This document shows positions 27,717 through 37,217 of a DNA stretch of 64,000 nt, piece by piece. This DNA is from Gluconobacter sp. Dm-62 (GTDB lineage Bacteria; Pseudomonadota; Alphaproteobacteria; Acetobacterales; Acetobacteraceae), in NCBI RefSeq assembly GCF_018256155.1, contig NZ_JAERLY010000006.1, positions 62,001 through 126,000 of the forward strand. The letters run 5' to 3'. Both the position numbers and the translations under genes were made by a program. The notes beneath the pieces were generated by a model. That model was given only the letters and a program-made list of their open reading frames with translations, was not told where the DNA came from and did not search any database. Position 1 is the first letter of the stretch. Each line of letters opens with the position of its first letter.

Positions 27717-28148
27717 ATGACTATCAAGAAGACAGCTTCGGCACACTGGAGCGGCGGTCTCAAGGACGGCAAAGGCACCATTTCCACCCAGAGCGGCGCC
27801 CTGCACGCCCAGCCTTACGGCTTCAATACGCGCTTTGAAGACAAGCCTGGCACGAATCCCGAAGAACTGCTCGGCGCGGCTCATGCGGGCTGTTTTACCA
27901 TGGCTTTGTCCATGATGCTCGAACAGGCCGGCTTCAAAGCCGAGTCACTGGAAACGAAGGCGACCGTCTCACTCGACAAGTCCGGTGAAGGTTTTGCCAT
28001 CACGCAGTCTCACCTGACCCTGCGCGGCAAGGTGCCTGGAGCCTCCGAAGCCCAGTTCATTGAGATTGCGAACAAGGCCAAGGCAGGCTGCCCGCTATCT
28101 CAGGTCATCAAGGCAGAGATCACGCTGGACGCCACGTTCGAAAGCTGA
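27717..28148 (+). CDS. osmC: OsmC-type organic hydroperoxide reductase
   Basis: Thiol-dependent peroxidase that detoxifies organic hydroperoxides in the cytoplasm. The 143 aa chain begins MTIKKTASAHW, with GGAAGAG as Shine-Dalgarno. Peroxidatic Cys59 is in AAHAGCFTMALS and resolving Cys125 in AKAGCPLSQ. GTNPEELLGAAHAG is the OsmC-subfamily signature, which separates it from Ohr. It is divergent from nrdA, with a shared control region between. Confidence 0.93.
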   Translation: MTIKKTASAHWSGGLKDGKGTISTQSGALHAQPYGFNTRFEDKPGTNPEELLGAAHAGCFTMALSMMLEQAGFKAESLETKATVSLDKSGEGFAITQSHLTLRGKVPGASEAQFIEIANKAKAGCPLSQVIKAEITLDATFES

Positions 28149-28175
28149 GGCATTCTGTCTTGCAGGCCGGGGTCT

Positions 28176-29258
28176 TTAGCGGCCCCAACCACACTGCGCA
28201 TGATCGCGCAGAAGATGATCGGCCAGCACACAGGCCATCATCGCTTCGGCCACGGGAACGGCCCGGATGCCTATGCAGGGATCATGCCGCCCCTTCGTCA
28301 TCACCTCGACAGACTCACCATCGCGCGTGATGCTCGGGACAGGGGTCAGGATCGAGCTGGTCGGCTTGATCGCAAAGCGCGCCACGATGGGCTGCCCTGT
28401 CGAAATCCCGCCCAGAATGCCCCCGGCATGATTGGAGACAAACTGCGGTCCTGGCGCAATCGGATCGGCGTTCTGCTCACCGCGCAGGGTAGCCACGGCA
28501 AAACCGTCTCCGATCTCGACGCCCTTCACACCATTGATGCCCATCATAGCTCCGGCCAGATCAGCATCGAGCTTGCCGTAAACCGGGGCACCGAGTCCGG
28601 CTGGCAGACCTTCCGCAACAACTTCAACCGTCGCACCGATGGACGATCCATCCTTACGAATGGAGTCGAGCAGCGCCTCCCACGACGCCACGGAACCCGC
28701 ATCCGGGCACCACAGCGGATTGCGCTCGACCTCGTCCCAGTCCCAGCGGGAGGGATCGATGGTCTGCCCGCCAATGCCGGTCAAAGCAGCGCGGATTTTC
28801 ACACCCTCGCCCACCAGCGCCTTCAGCAGCACACGCGCCACAGCCCCTGCAGCAACCCGCATGGCCGTCTCGCGCGCCGAAGAGCGCCCGCCCCCGCGAT
28901 AATCGCGGATACCGTATTTCATATCGTAAGCGATGTCGGCATGACCGGGGCGATAGCGGGTTGCGATATCGCCGTAATCCTTCGACCGCTGATCGGTATT
29001 CTCGATCATCAGCGAAATGGGGGTTCCGGTCGTCTGGCCTTCGAACACGCCCGACAGGATGCGGACCTGATCCGGCTCCCGGCGCTGCGTGGTAAAGCGG
29101 GACTGCCCCGGACGACGGCGGTCGAGCCAGGGCTGGATGTCCTCTTCGGACAGCTTCAGGCGGGGTGGGCAGCCATCAATGACGCAGCCGATGGCCGGCC
29201 CGTGACTCTCACCCCATGTGGTGACGCGAAAGAGCTTCCCGAAGCTGTTGTCCGACAT
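28176..29258 (-). CDS. aroC: Chorismate synthase
   Basis: Last step of the shikimate pathway, converting EPSP to chorismate with reduced FMN. The 360 aa length is standard. Signature segments are [17 protein letters not shown] (17-33), the RRRPGQS loop (48-54), and [12 protein letters not shown] (128-139 region). It starts one base after the fabI stop (TGACATG), so it is probably coupled to fabI. Other shikimate-pathway genes (aroE, chorismate mutase) lie elsewhere in this window. Confidence 0.96.
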   Translation of the reverse strand: MSDNSFGKLFRVTTWGESHGPAIGCVIDGCPPRLKLSEEDIQPWLDRRRPGQSRFTTQRREPDQVRILSGVFEGQTTGTPISLMIENTDQRSKDYGDIATRYRPGHADIAYDMKYGIRDYRGGGRSSARETAMRVAAGAVARVLLKALVGEGVKIRAALTGIGGQTIDPSRWDWDEVERNPLWCPDAGSVASWEALLDSIRKDGSSIGATVEVVAEGLPAGLGAPVYGKLDADLAGAMMGINGVKGVEIGDGFAVATLRGEQNADPIAPGPQFVSNHAGGILGGISTGQPIVARFAIKPTSSILTPVPSITRDGESVEVMTKGRHDPCIGIRAVPVAEAMMACVLADHLLRDHAQCGWGR

Positions 29259-29259
29259 G

Positions 29260-30111
29260 TCAGTTCCCGGAGCCGACCGCTGCGATGTCCGGGGCGTCCG
29301 GGTTCTTCATGCCGACCGTGTGGTAGCCGCAGTCCACATGATGGATCTCGCCCGTCACGCCGCTGGACAGGTCGGAAAGCAGGTACATGCCCGAACCGCC
29401 GACATCCTTGAGGGTCACGTTGCGCTCCATCGGAGCATTGAGTTGGTTCCAGCGCAGGATGTAGCGGAAATCGCTGATCCCGTTGGCAGCCAGCGTCATG
29501 ATCGGACCGGCGGAGATCCCGTTCACGCGGATATCGTCGCGGCCCAGATCGGCAGCCATGTAGCGCACGGAAGCCTCCAGAGCCGCCTTGGCCACGCCCA
29601 TCACATTATAGTGCGGCATGACGCGCTCGGCACCGAGATAGGTCATGCTCAGGAAGGACCCGCCCGGATTCATCATGGCAGACGCACGACGTGCGACGGC
29701 GACGAAGGAATAACAGGAGATGTCCATGGCCTGCAGGAAGGCATCGCGCGGCGTGTCGATATAACGGCCGCGGAGATACTGCTTGTCGGCGAAGGCGATG
29801 GCATGGAGCACGAAATCGATCTTGCCCCAGACCTTCTCGATCTCGTCGAACGTGGTGTTGATGGCATCGTCGTCGCTGACGTCACAGGAAATGACGAGTT
29901 CAGACCCGACACTTTCGGCCAGCGGGCGGACGCGCTTGCCCAGGGCCTCGCCCTGATAGGTGAAAGCAAGTTCCGCACCCTGTGCCGCACAGGCGCTGGC
30001 AATGGCCCAGGCAATGGAGTGCTTGTTGGCAACACCCATGATCACACCGCGCTTGCCCTTCATGAGGGTTCCGGTCACGGGTGCCGGGATATTGTCTTCC
30101 GTTTCAGACAT
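29260..30111 (-). CDS. fabI: Enoyl-[acyl-carrier-protein] reductase (NADH)
   Basis: Final reduction of the fatty-acid elongation cycle. The start ATG 30111 (MSETEDN) has AGGAA at 7-nt spacing; the upstream in-frame ATG at 30159 is less likely. The 283 aa SDR protein carries the variant nucleotide motif [13 protein letters not shown] typical of FabI, and the catalytic YX6K ([14 protein letters not shown]) after the upstream active-site Tyr in TYLGAERV. It leads a two-gene unit with aroC. Confidence 0.95.
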   Translation of the reverse strand: MSETEDNIPAPVTGTLMKGKRGVIMGVANKHSIAWAIASACAAQGAELAFTYQGEALGKRVRPLAESVGSELVISCDVSDDDAINTTFDEIEKVWGKIDFVLHAIAFADKQYLRGRYIDTPRDAFLQAMDISCYSFVAVARRASAMMNPGGSFLSMTYLGAERVMPHYNVMGVAKAALEASVRYMAADLGRDDIRVNGISAGPIMTLAANGISDFRYILRWNQLNAPMERNVTLKDVGGSGMYLLSDLSSGVTGEIHHVDCGYHTVGMKNPDAPDIAAVGSGN

Positions 30112-30255
30112 GGTGATTTCCTGAATCGCGTTGGCGTATTGAGGGTCGTGGTTGCACAAGCGCCCGTTACAGACAAGACTTTGCGACGGTTGCGCCGTTT
30201 TTTGCCCTCTGACAGGGCATTAAGGCATCACTCGGGCGCTGAGGAGTTTTTGCCT

Positions 30256-30798
30256 GTGCGCCCCAAATCCATCTGCGCCAACAATGAACCGTTCGATTTT
30301 TCCGAACGTCATTCCATTCTGATCCGCGCCCTGCCCAGGAGCATTCTGGACTGCACCCGGCACTACCGCCTGAATGACGATGCCCTCTTCCGGGCCGCTC
30401 TTTTCCTGCGTGGACTGCCTGCTCATCTGCTGCAAGCACCCTCGCCACCTGCCTTGGAACTTGAGGACTTTACCCTCCTGTCAGTAACGGATCGAAGCCT
30501 GGTTTATGGGCTGAAAGGCGCTTTCTGGCACACGGATTACGGACTGCGCCGGTTTGACACACCTATTGAGTTTTTCGGCAACAGGGATGCGTCGCTTGCA
30601 ACCCTGATCCTGTCCTTTACGACAGCCCCTGCCACGCAGGGAAGGACGCGCCTTGTTACGCAGACGCATGTCCTTTGCCCCACCCGCCATGTCCGGCGGC
30701 GCTTCCTGCCCTACTGGGTCGTGATCCGCCTCGGCAGTGGATTACTGCGGCGTCGCATGCTGTCCCAGATCAAGGCGCAATGCGAGCGGAGGGCGTAA
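30256..30798 (+). CDS. Conserved hypothetical protein, DUF2867-like
   Basis: A 180 aa protein from a GTG at 30256, with GAGGAG 9 bases upstream. It starts MRPKSICANNEPFDFSE, has no signal peptide or membrane helix, and ends with LPYWVVIRLGSGLLRRRMLSQIKAQ. The pattern (a beta-rich body with TRLVTQTHV, then a YWxxIRxxSGxxRRxML tail) resembles uncharacterised SRPBCC/DUF2867-like proteins; this is recall, not a search. It is divergent from fabI. The reading frame stays open far upstream on this strand, but only as a shadow of fabI. Confidence 0.65.
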   Translation: MRPKSICANNEPFDFSERHSILIRALPRSILDCTRHYRLNDDALFRAALFLRGLPAHLLQAPSPPALELEDFTLLSVTDRSLVYGLKGAFWHTDYGLRRFDTPIEFFGNRDASLATLILSFTTAPATQGRTRLVTQTHVLCPTRHVRRRFLPYWVVIRLGSGLLRRRMLSQIKAQCERRA

Positions 30799-30912
30799 AA
30801 TGCTTCTGTAGGCGACCGGATGGCTGGAACGTGCCAGCCGCGTTATGATCCCGACACTGGCGAGCCGGGTTCATCGTCCCTGTCACGCCAATATTGTTTC
30901 AAGGAGCCTCCG

Positions 30913-31515
30913 ATGTCCGACATCCCCCTGATTGACCTGAAGGCCGATCCCTTCGCCCTGTTCGCGACCTGGATGTCAGATGCCGAAGCGTCCGAGCCGA
31001 ACGATCCCAACGCCATGGCTGTTGCCACATCCGCTCCTGATGGACATCCTTCCGTCCGGATGCTCCTGCTCAAGGGCGTGGATGAACGGGGTTTCGTTTT
31101 CTATACCAATCTGGAAAGCCGCAAGGGGCGTGAACTGCTCGCCAATCCGCATATCGCCCTGCTGTTCCACTGGAAGTCCATCCGTCGCCAGATCAGGATC
31201 GAAGGCCCGGTCGAGGCCGTCAGCGATGCCGAGGCTGATGCCTATTTCGCAAGCCGTTCCCGCACATCCCGCCTTGGCGCCATCGCCTCAGACCAGTCGC
31301 GACCGCTGGATAACCGCAGCACGTTTGAAGAACGCCTGAAGGCTGCGGACGAAACATACGGCGACGGACCAATCCCCCGCCCGGCAAACTGGTCCGGATT
31401 CCGCGTGCTGCCCGAGGCGATCGAGTTCTGGCAGGACCGTCCTTACCGCCTGCATGACCGTGCCGTGTGGACCCGTGACGGAAACGGATGGAACGTCACG
31501 CGACTTTATCCGTAA
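30913..31515 (+). CDS. pdxH: Pyridoxamine 5'-phosphate oxidase
   Basis: FMN-dependent oxidase that forms pyridoxal 5'-phosphate from PNP or PMP. ATG 30913 follows AAGGAG. The 200 aa protein has the family blocks SVRMLLLKGVDERGFVFYTN (49-68), SRKGRELLANP, WKSIRRQIRIEG, and C-terminal PANWSGFRVLPEAIEFWQ with RLHDR near the end. It appears monocistronic, followed after 47 bases by a universal stress protein gene. Confidence 0.95.
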   Translation: MSDIPLIDLKADPFALFATWMSDAEASEPNDPNAMAVATSAPDGHPSVRMLLLKGVDERGFVFYTNLESRKGRELLANPHIALLFHWKSIRRQIRIEGPVEAVSDAEADAYFASRSRTSRLGAIASDQSRPLDNRSTFEERLKAADETYGDGPIPRPANWSGFRVLPEAIEFWQDRPYRLHDRAVWTRDGNGWNVTRLYP

Positions 31516-31562
31516 ATACATCATAACGACGTACAGTGATTATGGCCGGGGAGCCTTTACCC

Positions 31563-32447
31563 ATGCTTATCGACATCAAGAATATTCTTCTCCCCCTGAA
31601 CGGCTCCGATGACCTCGAAGCCGTCATGTCGGTCGCGCTTGATTTTGCGCGCCGTTTCGAGGCCCATCTGTCGGCCGTCGTGGTCGGCTCCGACCCGTCC
31701 GAAGTCGCGACGCTGGCGGGTGAAGGCATTTCAGCCGGTATGGTCAATGAAATGATCGACACGGCCACGACTGAAGCCCAGCGCCGTGCCATCGCAATCC
31801 GCCGGGCCTTCGATACCTTTATCCAGGAGCATGGCATCCGACGCATCGAGCCTTCCAAAATCGGCTCATCCGCTGGTGACGGCGTTAGTGCCAGTCTCGA
31901 TGTCCTCAATGGGACTGAACACGACTCCCTGACCTGGCGTTCGCGTCTGGCTGACATGACGCTGGTTCCGAATCTGGCCAAAGACGGTGACCCACGCGCC
32001 TCCGAGACGTTGCACGCCATTCTGTTCGACAGCGGACGCCCGCTGCTGATCGCGCCACCCACACCACCGAAAACTGTCGGACAGCGGATTGCCATTGCCT
32101 GGAACGGCACGCCTGAGGCCTCACTGGCCCTGCGTTGCATCCTGCCCTGGGCCCATAAGGCCGAGGCCGTTCAGGTCCTGACCTGTCAGGATTATCAGCG
32201 GCGCGGACCAGGTGCAGATGAAGTCGTGACCTATCTGCGGATGCATGGCGTTTCCGCCACTGCCCGTGAATTCGAAGCCGTGAACCGCGATATCGGCGCC
32301 GGACTTCTGAAAGCAGCCACGGAATTCAACGCCGACATGCTCGGCATGGGTGCGTATTCCCATTCGCGTCTGCGCCAGATGATTTTGGGCGGTGTCACCC
32401 GTCACATTCTGGAACAGGCCCAGATCACCGTTCTGATGAGCCGCTGA
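31563..32447 (+). CDS. Universal stress protein, tandem UspA domains
   Basis: Cytoplasmic UspA-superfamily protein, about 294 aa from ATG 31563 (GGGGAG 9 nt upstream), with two Usp-like halves. Domain 1 starts IKNILLPLNGSDDLEAVMSVAL. Domain 2 starts QRIAIAWNGTPEASLALRC and ends with the ATP-binding signature GMGAYSHSRLRQMILGGVTRH. The first half lacks an obvious G-rich ATP loop, so only the C-terminal half probably binds nucleotide. It follows pdxH and precedes a secreted protein gene; the function is unknown. Confidence 0.85.
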   Translation: MLIDIKNILLPLNGSDDLEAVMSVALDFARRFEAHLSAVVVGSDPSEVATLAGEGISAGMVNEMIDTATTEAQRRAIAIRRAFDTFIQEHGIRRIEPSKIGSSAGDGVSASLDVLNGTEHDSLTWRSRLADMTLVPNLAKDGDPRASETLHAILFDSGRPLLIAPPTPPKTVGQRIAIAWNGTPEASLALRCILPWAHKAEAVQVLTCQDYQRRGPGADEVVTYLRMHGVSATAREFEAVNRDIGAGLLKAATEFNADMLGMGAYSHSRLRQMILGGVTRHILEQAQITVLMSR

Positions 32448-32488
32448 ACCAGCCTCTCCCGCCTCTTTGTCTGCCTGAAGGAACCGTC

Positions 32489-33217
32489 ATGTCCCTGCCC
32501 CGCCTCATCTGCGCAACCTGTCTGACCCTCGCACTGGCAGGAACCGCACCGGCTCCCGTGTCGGCCATGGACACCCGCTCCCCGCCACACGCAGGCAGCT
32601 TCACCCTTCAGGAACCTCAGGCTCGCCTGAAGCTGCGACTCGTTCCGGGAACCACGCTGGCGACGGGCTATCACAGCCCGTTCTATCAGCAGGATCCGGC
32701 GACAGGCGCGATCACCCTGCGGACGGACGGACTCCAGCCTTCCATCCGCGGACAGACAGCACCGGCAACTGTCCTGCGCGAAGGCACGGCCTGGTATTTC
32801 CAGCAGACGCCGGCTGACATGAACGCCAGTCTGCATATCGACACCTGGCCAAGCGACAAACGCGTCATTATCGGCCGTATCCAGAGCACGCGTGGCGCTG
32901 TTGTCGAGCTGGTCGCTGATGGCAGACATTCTCAGGTCACGGTGGCCATCCATGACGGCAACTCAACCCGCAGCATCGTCGCCGGCACAATCTATCCGGA
33001 CAGCAACGTCAGCTACGGCATCTCCTCACGTCCGAACGGAACGCTGGTCATGGTGGTCAACGGGACCCGTAGCGTGCTCGCCATGCCTGTGGCCGCGACT
33101 GCACCCGTCATGTGGTTCGAAGCGGTTGCAGGTCAGACTGGCTGGCATATGCCCTGCCATGGTGACGCGGCGCGTGTGACGTTTACATCCCTCGAAATTC
33201 GCCATCCGGCTCCCTGA
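32489..33217 (+). CDS. Secreted protein with degenerate PL7 (alginate lyase 2)-like jelly roll
   Basis: A 242 aa protein with a signal peptide (MSLPRLICAT...APVSA, about 26 residues). The body follows the alginate_lyase2 layout: HSPFYQQDPATGAITLR, then a block ending ATVLREG where active enzymes have R[ST]ELRE. RVIIGRIQ follows where they have QIH, then a long sheet with VNG. WFEAVAGQT stands where they have YFKAGxYNQ, and it ends VTFTSLEIRH. Key catalytic positions look substituted, so it may be a binding or structural protein rather than a lyase. The assignment is from remembered family patterns and is tentative. Confidence 0.55.
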   Translation: MSLPRLICATCLTLALAGTAPAPVSAMDTRSPPHAGSFTLQEPQARLKLRLVPGTTLATGYHSPFYQQDPATGAITLRTDGLQPSIRGQTAPATVLREGTAWYFQQTPADMNASLHIDTWPSDKRVIIGRIQSTRGAVVELVADGRHSQVTVAIHDGNSTRSIVAGTIYPDSNVSYGISSRPNGTLVMVVNGTRSVLAMPVAATAPVMWFEAVAGQTGWHMPCHGDAARVTFTSLEIRHPAP

Positions 33218-33295
33218 TGGCCCCTGGCTCCGGTCCTTACACAATATGATGCATAGTCTTTGCCGCCTGTAACGCCGCGTGCTACCCGACCCGTC

Positions 33296-35161
33296 ATGAG
33301 CCTGTCTTCACGCCTGCTTCGCCTGTGGCTGGGACTCTGCCTGCGTTCCACACGCTGGCAGGTCAGCGGCTCTCCCCGTGCGGTCGAAACGCTGCTCACA
33401 CCCGGTCAGGGGAGCGTGGTCGCCTTCTGGCACCGCTCGCTGGCACTCAGCCCGGCCCTGTGGTTCTGGGCGCGCCCGCAGGAACCACGGCTGGCGCTCC
33501 GCTTTCTGGTGTCCCGCAATCCCGATGGCGTGCTGATCGCAAAAATCGTTCGGCCATGGGGCATCATCGGCATCCATGGCTCGTCCAGCAAGAAGGGCAA
33601 GGACAAGGGCGGGGCCGCAGCCCTCCGTACAGCGCTGAAAGAAATTCAGAGCGGCTCGATCGTTGGCATCACCCCCGACGGGCCTCGCGGACCGGCTGAG
33701 CAGGTTCAGCCCGGTGCCGTCGTCCTGTCGCGTCTGGCCGGATGCGCCGTGGTGCCCCTCGGCATGGCCTGCACGAGTTTGCGTCTGCCCTCATGGGACG
33801 GTCTGACCTTTCCTCTCCCCTTCGGGCGCGGCACCCTTATCATGGGCGAACCCCTGTTCCAGCCCGACGGCCCCACGCTTCAGGCTGCGCTGCATGACGT
33901 CTCCCACCGTGCCGAAAGCAGCGTGCGTAGCCAGTCATCCCACCCAGCCGACCGCCTGTGGCGCATGGCGGGAACCCTGCTCGCGCCCGCCCTGACTGTC
34001 ATGCTGCGGGTCCGCCTGCATCGTGGTCGGGAACTGCCCGGGCGCTTGCGTGAACGCATGGGTCTGGGCAGTGTCCGCCGCCCCAGAGGCGCGCTTCTGT
34101 GGCTTCACGCCGCCAGCGTCGGCGAGACCCTCTGCGCCATGCCGCTGGCCGATGCCCTTCTGGCCTCCAGACCGGACATGCGCATTCTCTTCACAACTGC
34201 GACCGTCACGGGCAGCGAAATCGTGGCCCGGCATCCCCTGTACGGACAGCGGATCATCCATCGCTTCATCCCCCACGACGTCCCGCGCTGGCTGCGACGC
34301 TTCCTGAACCTCTGGCAGCCGGAAGGCGCTATTTTCGTTGAGAGCGAACTCTGGCCTGGCATCATCGCCGCATGCGCACAGCGGGATATTCCGGTCATGC
34401 TCGTCAACGGACGTCTGTCGGACCGCTCTTCCCGCCGCTGGAACCGCCTGCGTGGCCCGGCGCAGCACATGATGCAGCGCCTGTCCTGGGTGGCGGCGCG
34501 CGGTCCGGAAGATGCAGCCCGTTTCCGCGACCTCGGCGCCTCTCCGGTCTATGAAGACGGCGACCTTAAACAGGACGCCCCACCCCTTCCGTATGACGCG
34601 GCGGAATATGGGCGCCTGAAAGCCCTGATCGGCGACCGGCCGGTGTTCGTCGCTGCCTCCACCCATCCGGGAGAAGAAGAACTCGTTCTTCAGGCCGCCG
34701 AAAATGCCAGAAAATGCCAGCCAGACCTGCTGACCATCCTCGTCCCGCGCCACCCTGCCCGCGGTTCGGAGTTGGCGGCCCGTTTCAACCTCCCACGCCG
34801 CTCCACGGGTCAGGACCCGACCCCACAGACACAGGTGTGGCTGGCCGACACACTGGGTGAGCTTGGCCTTTTCTTCCGCCTGGCCAACCGCTGCTTTCTC
34901 GGAAACTCCCTTGCCGGAAAGGGCGGAGGACATAATCCTTTTGAGCCGCTCCGTTTGGGGGTTCCTACTGCCACAGGTCCAAAAATGGAGAACTGGCGCG
35001 AGGCAATGGCCACCGTTTCTGATACAATCCATGTCACAAACGATGTGGAGTGTCTGACACGATGGCTCGAATCCCCTCTCCCGCCCGTCAGGACAACGGG
35101 ATTGCAGCGTTCGGTGGTCAACGTCCTGCGGGACCGCATCCTGAATACGGTTGAACGATGA
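33296..35161 (+). CDS. kdtA: DUF374 acyltransferase-like domain fused to Kdo transferase (KdtA/WaaA)
   Basis: A two-domain protein of about 621 aa. Residues about 1-205 form a DUF374 (LPLAT-like) domain with AFWHRSLALSP and TPDGPRGPAEQ, both hallmark motifs. Residues about 215-620 form 3-deoxy-D-manno-octulosonic acid transferase: LLWLHAASVGET, FIPHDVPRWLRRFL, FVESELWPG, STHPGEEE, and GKGGGHNPFEPL with GPKMENWREA. The Kdo domain attaches Kdo to lipid IVA. A start at TTG 33260 is possible; neither start has a clear Shine-Dalgarno. The stop overlaps lpxK (ATGA). Confidence 0.9.
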   Translation: MSLSSRLLRLWLGLCLRSTRWQVSGSPRAVETLLTPGQGSVVAFWHRSLALSPALWFWARPQEPRLALRFLVSRNPDGVLIAKIVRPWGIIGIHGSSSKKGKDKGGAAALRTALKEIQSGSIVGITPDGPRGPAEQVQPGAVVLSRLAGCAVVPLGMACTSLRLPSWDGLTFPLPFGRGTLIMGEPLFQPDGPTLQAALHDVSHRAESSVRSQSSHPADRLWRMAGTLLAPALTVMLRVRLHRGRELPGRLRERMGLGSVRRPRGALLWLHAASVGETLCAMPLADALLASRPDMRILFTTATVTGSEIVARHPLYGQRIIHRFIPHDVPRWLRRFLNLWQPEGAIFVESELWPGIIAACAQRDIPVMLVNGRLSDRSSRRWNRLRGPAQHMMQRLSWVAARGPEDAARFRDLGASPVYEDGDLKQDAPPLPYDAAEYGRLKALIGDRPVFVAASTHPGEEELVLQAAENARKCQPDLLTILVPRHPARGSELAARFNLPRRSTGQDPTPQTQVWLADTLGELGLFFRLANRCFLGNSLAGKGGGHNPFEPLRLGVPTATGPKMENWREAMATVSDTIHVTNDVECLTRWLESPLPPVRTTGLQRSVVNVLRDRILNTVER

Positions 35162-36141
35162 GCCGTCGCCCACCCCGTTTCTGGCTGCGCCCCACCCGGA
35201 GCCCCATCGCGCGCCTTCTGCGGCCGTTTGCTTTCATCGCTACGACACTCACCCGCCGCCGCCTCAGACGACCGACTTTTCATGCCTCTGTCCCGGTTTT
35301 GTGCTGCGGCAACGTCACCACAGGCGGCACAGGGAAGACCCCCCTTGCCCTTGATCTGGTGCAGCGTCTCAAGGATCGGGGCCATCATCCCCATATCCTG
35401 AGCCGGGGTCATGGCGGCCGTGAACGTGGGCCCATCGACGTGAACCCTGGCCGCAGCACGCCCCGGGACGTCGGCGACGAACCGCTTCTCCTTGCCCAGA
35501 TGGCCCCCACGTGGATTGGTGCCAACCGCGCTGAAACCGCCCGGCTCGCCATTGGTCAGGGGGCAGACTGCCTCGTCATGGATGACGGCTTCCAGAACCC
35601 GACCCTGCACAAGGACATCTCCATCCTCGTGGTGGATGGCGCCACAGGTTTCGGCAATGGATGCGTCCTGCCAGCCGGCCCTCTTCGCGAACCCCTTGCA
35701 GATGCCCTGCTTCGCGCTCAGGCCGTCGTCGTCATCGGAGACGATCGGCACAACCTGCTCCCGACATTCCCGCGCCATCTCCTGACCGCACAGGCCAGAC
35801 TGGTGCCCGGCCCCGAAATCCGGACCCTTCAGGGCCGGCGCATTGTGGCGTTCGCGGGGATTGGCCGCCCGGACAAGTTCTTCGATATGTTGCGGGACGC
35901 AGGCGTTGCCCCTATCCGTGCGCTCCCCTTCCCCGACCATCATTTCTATACGACCCGTGACATCCAGCGCCTTGAATCCCTCAGCCGTGAATCCGGCACG
36001 ACCCTGGTTACGACCGCAAAGGACGCCGTGAAGCTCCCGTTCCCTTTCCGCACACAGGTCAAGGTCATTGGCGTTGAACTGCTCTGGGCTGATCCGAAAT
36101 CGCCCGAACGCCTGCTCGACCTGCTGTTCGCCAAATCATGA
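35158..36141 (+). CDS. lpxK: Tetraacyldisaccharide 4'-kinase
   Basis: Phosphorylates the 4' position of the lipid A disaccharide to give lipid IVA, at the inner membrane. The 327 aa protein has the Walker A variant CGNVTTGGTGKTP (50-62), the LSRGHGG motif, DVGDEPLLLA, and DDGFQNPTLHKD (metal and substrate binding). It overlaps kdtA and lpxL by 4 bases each, so it is coupled within a lipid A operon. Confidence 0.95.
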   Translation: MSRRPPRFWLRPTRSPIARLLRPFAFIATTLTRRRLRRPTFHASVPVLCCGNVTTGGTGKTPLALDLVQRLKDRGHHPHILSRGHGGRERGPIDVNPGRSTPRDVGDEPLLLAQMAPTWIGANRAETARLAIGQGADCLVMDDGFQNPTLHKDISILVVDGATGFGNGCVLPAGPLREPLADALLRAQAVVVIGDDRHNLLPTFPRHLLTAQARLVPGPEIRTLQGRRIVAFAGIGRPDKFFDMLRDAGVAPIRALPFPDHHFYTTRDIQRLESLSRESGTTLVTTAKDAVKLPFPFRTQVKVIGVELLWADPKSPERLLDLLFAKS

Positions 36142-37046
36142 CGTCTTTCCTGTACCGCGCCGAAACCGTGCTGGTCCGTGGCCTGCTGGCCACCATCCGC
36201 GCCTTGCCACCCGCAGCATCTTCCAATCTTGGAGGCATCGTGGCGCGCACGATCGGAGCGCTCCTGCCCGTTTCGAAGATCGCAGACCGGAACCTGCAAC
36301 TCGCCATGCCCGAACTCGACGCCTCCGCGCGCCGACGCATCGTCCGCGAGTGCTGGGAAAATCTGGGGCGCACCGTTGGTGAATTTCCCCATATCAGCCG
36401 GCTAAAACAAAACGCGCCCTCCGGCGCGGGCTGGAGCGTGGAAGGCGCGGAACATCTCGAAACGGCCAAGGCATCCGGAAGACCGGTCATTTTCTTCTCA
36501 GGTCATATCGGCAACTGGGAACTCATGCCTCCTGTCGTGGCCCGGTATGGCATGCCGTTCGCATCTTTCTATCGCGCGGCCAGTAACCCCGGCGTTGACA
36601 GTCTGATCCACAAGCTCCGTCAGGACGCGATGGGACAGGATGTACCCATGTTCCCCAAAGGTGCGAAAGGCGCGCGCTCTGCTCTGAAATATCTGTCTAA
36701 AGGCGGACATCTGGGCGTGCTGGGGGATCAGAAAATGAATGACGGAATCGAGGCCCGGCTTTTTGGACGGCCTGCCATGACAGCCTCTGCTGCCGCCGTG
36801 TTTGCCCTGAGACACGATACCCTGATCGTAACCGGGCATGTCCGCCGCGATGGCCCCGCCAGACTCGTTCTGGTCGTAGACCCGCCCTTTTCGCCCGAAA
36901 AGACGGATGATCGCGCACAGGATGTGCTCGCCCTGACACAGCGCTTCAATGACCGCCTCGAATCATGGATCCGCGAAATTCCAGGGTCCTGGCTCTGGCT
37001 GCATCGCCGGTGGGACAAATCCCTGTACCGGAATATGACAACATAA
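36138..37046 (+). CDS. lpxL: Lipid A late acyltransferase (LpxL/HtrB family)
   Basis: Transfers a secondary acyl chain onto Kdo2-lipid IVA. The 302 aa protein has catalytic HX4E as SGHIGNWE (121-128), with GDQK downstream and MTASAAAVFALRH typical of the family. It is the third gene of the kdtA-lpxK-lpxL run, overlapping lpxK by 4 bases (ATGA). Which secondary position it acylates (LpxL or LpxM role) cannot be told from sequence. Confidence 0.9.
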   Translation: MTSFLYRAETVLVRGLLATIRALPPAASSNLGGIVARTIGALLPVSKIADRNLQLAMPELDASARRRIVRECWENLGRTVGEFPHISRLKQNAPSGAGWSVEGAEHLETAKASGRPVIFFSGHIGNWELMPPVVARYGMPFASFYRAASNPGVDSLIHKLRQDAMGQDVPMFPKGAKGARSALKYLSKGGHLGVLGDQKMNDGIEARLFGRPAMTASAAAVFALRHDTLIVTGHVRRDGPARLVLVVDPPFSPEKTDDRAQDVLALTQRFNDRLESWIREIPGSWLWLHRRWDKSLYRNMTT

Positions 37047-37179
37047 TGTTGAGCTATGCGTTTAGAGCATGGCAGATTTGTCACAGTAGGGATCGTTTGT
37101 GTCGCAAAGCCCTCTTCAGGCGTTATTAAAGATTGTGAAACGCCCCTTTGGGACCCTAGCCTGAACTCATCACCACGAC

Positions 37180-37202
37180 CCGGGTGCCCTGCCCGGCTTT
37201 TT
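37180..37202 (+). terminator. GC hairpin with T-run before the next gene
   Basis: CCGGG / CCCGG stem (37180-37184, 37192-37196) with a short loop, then CTTTTT. It could end the lipid A operon, or act as an attenuator for the gene starting 16 bases downstream. Confidence 0.4.
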
Positions 37203-37217
37203 GATGAGGATTTCCTG

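Noticed and set aside
28149-28190. Short GGGG/CCCC hairpin between osmC and aroC
   Set aside because: The stem is only four base pairs with a 10-nt loop and overlaps the aroC stop; too weak to call a terminator.
29218-30255. Upstream extension of the frame of the gene at 30256
   Set aside because: This part is antisense to fabI and its 5' region; the GTG at 30256 has its own Shine-Dalgarno.
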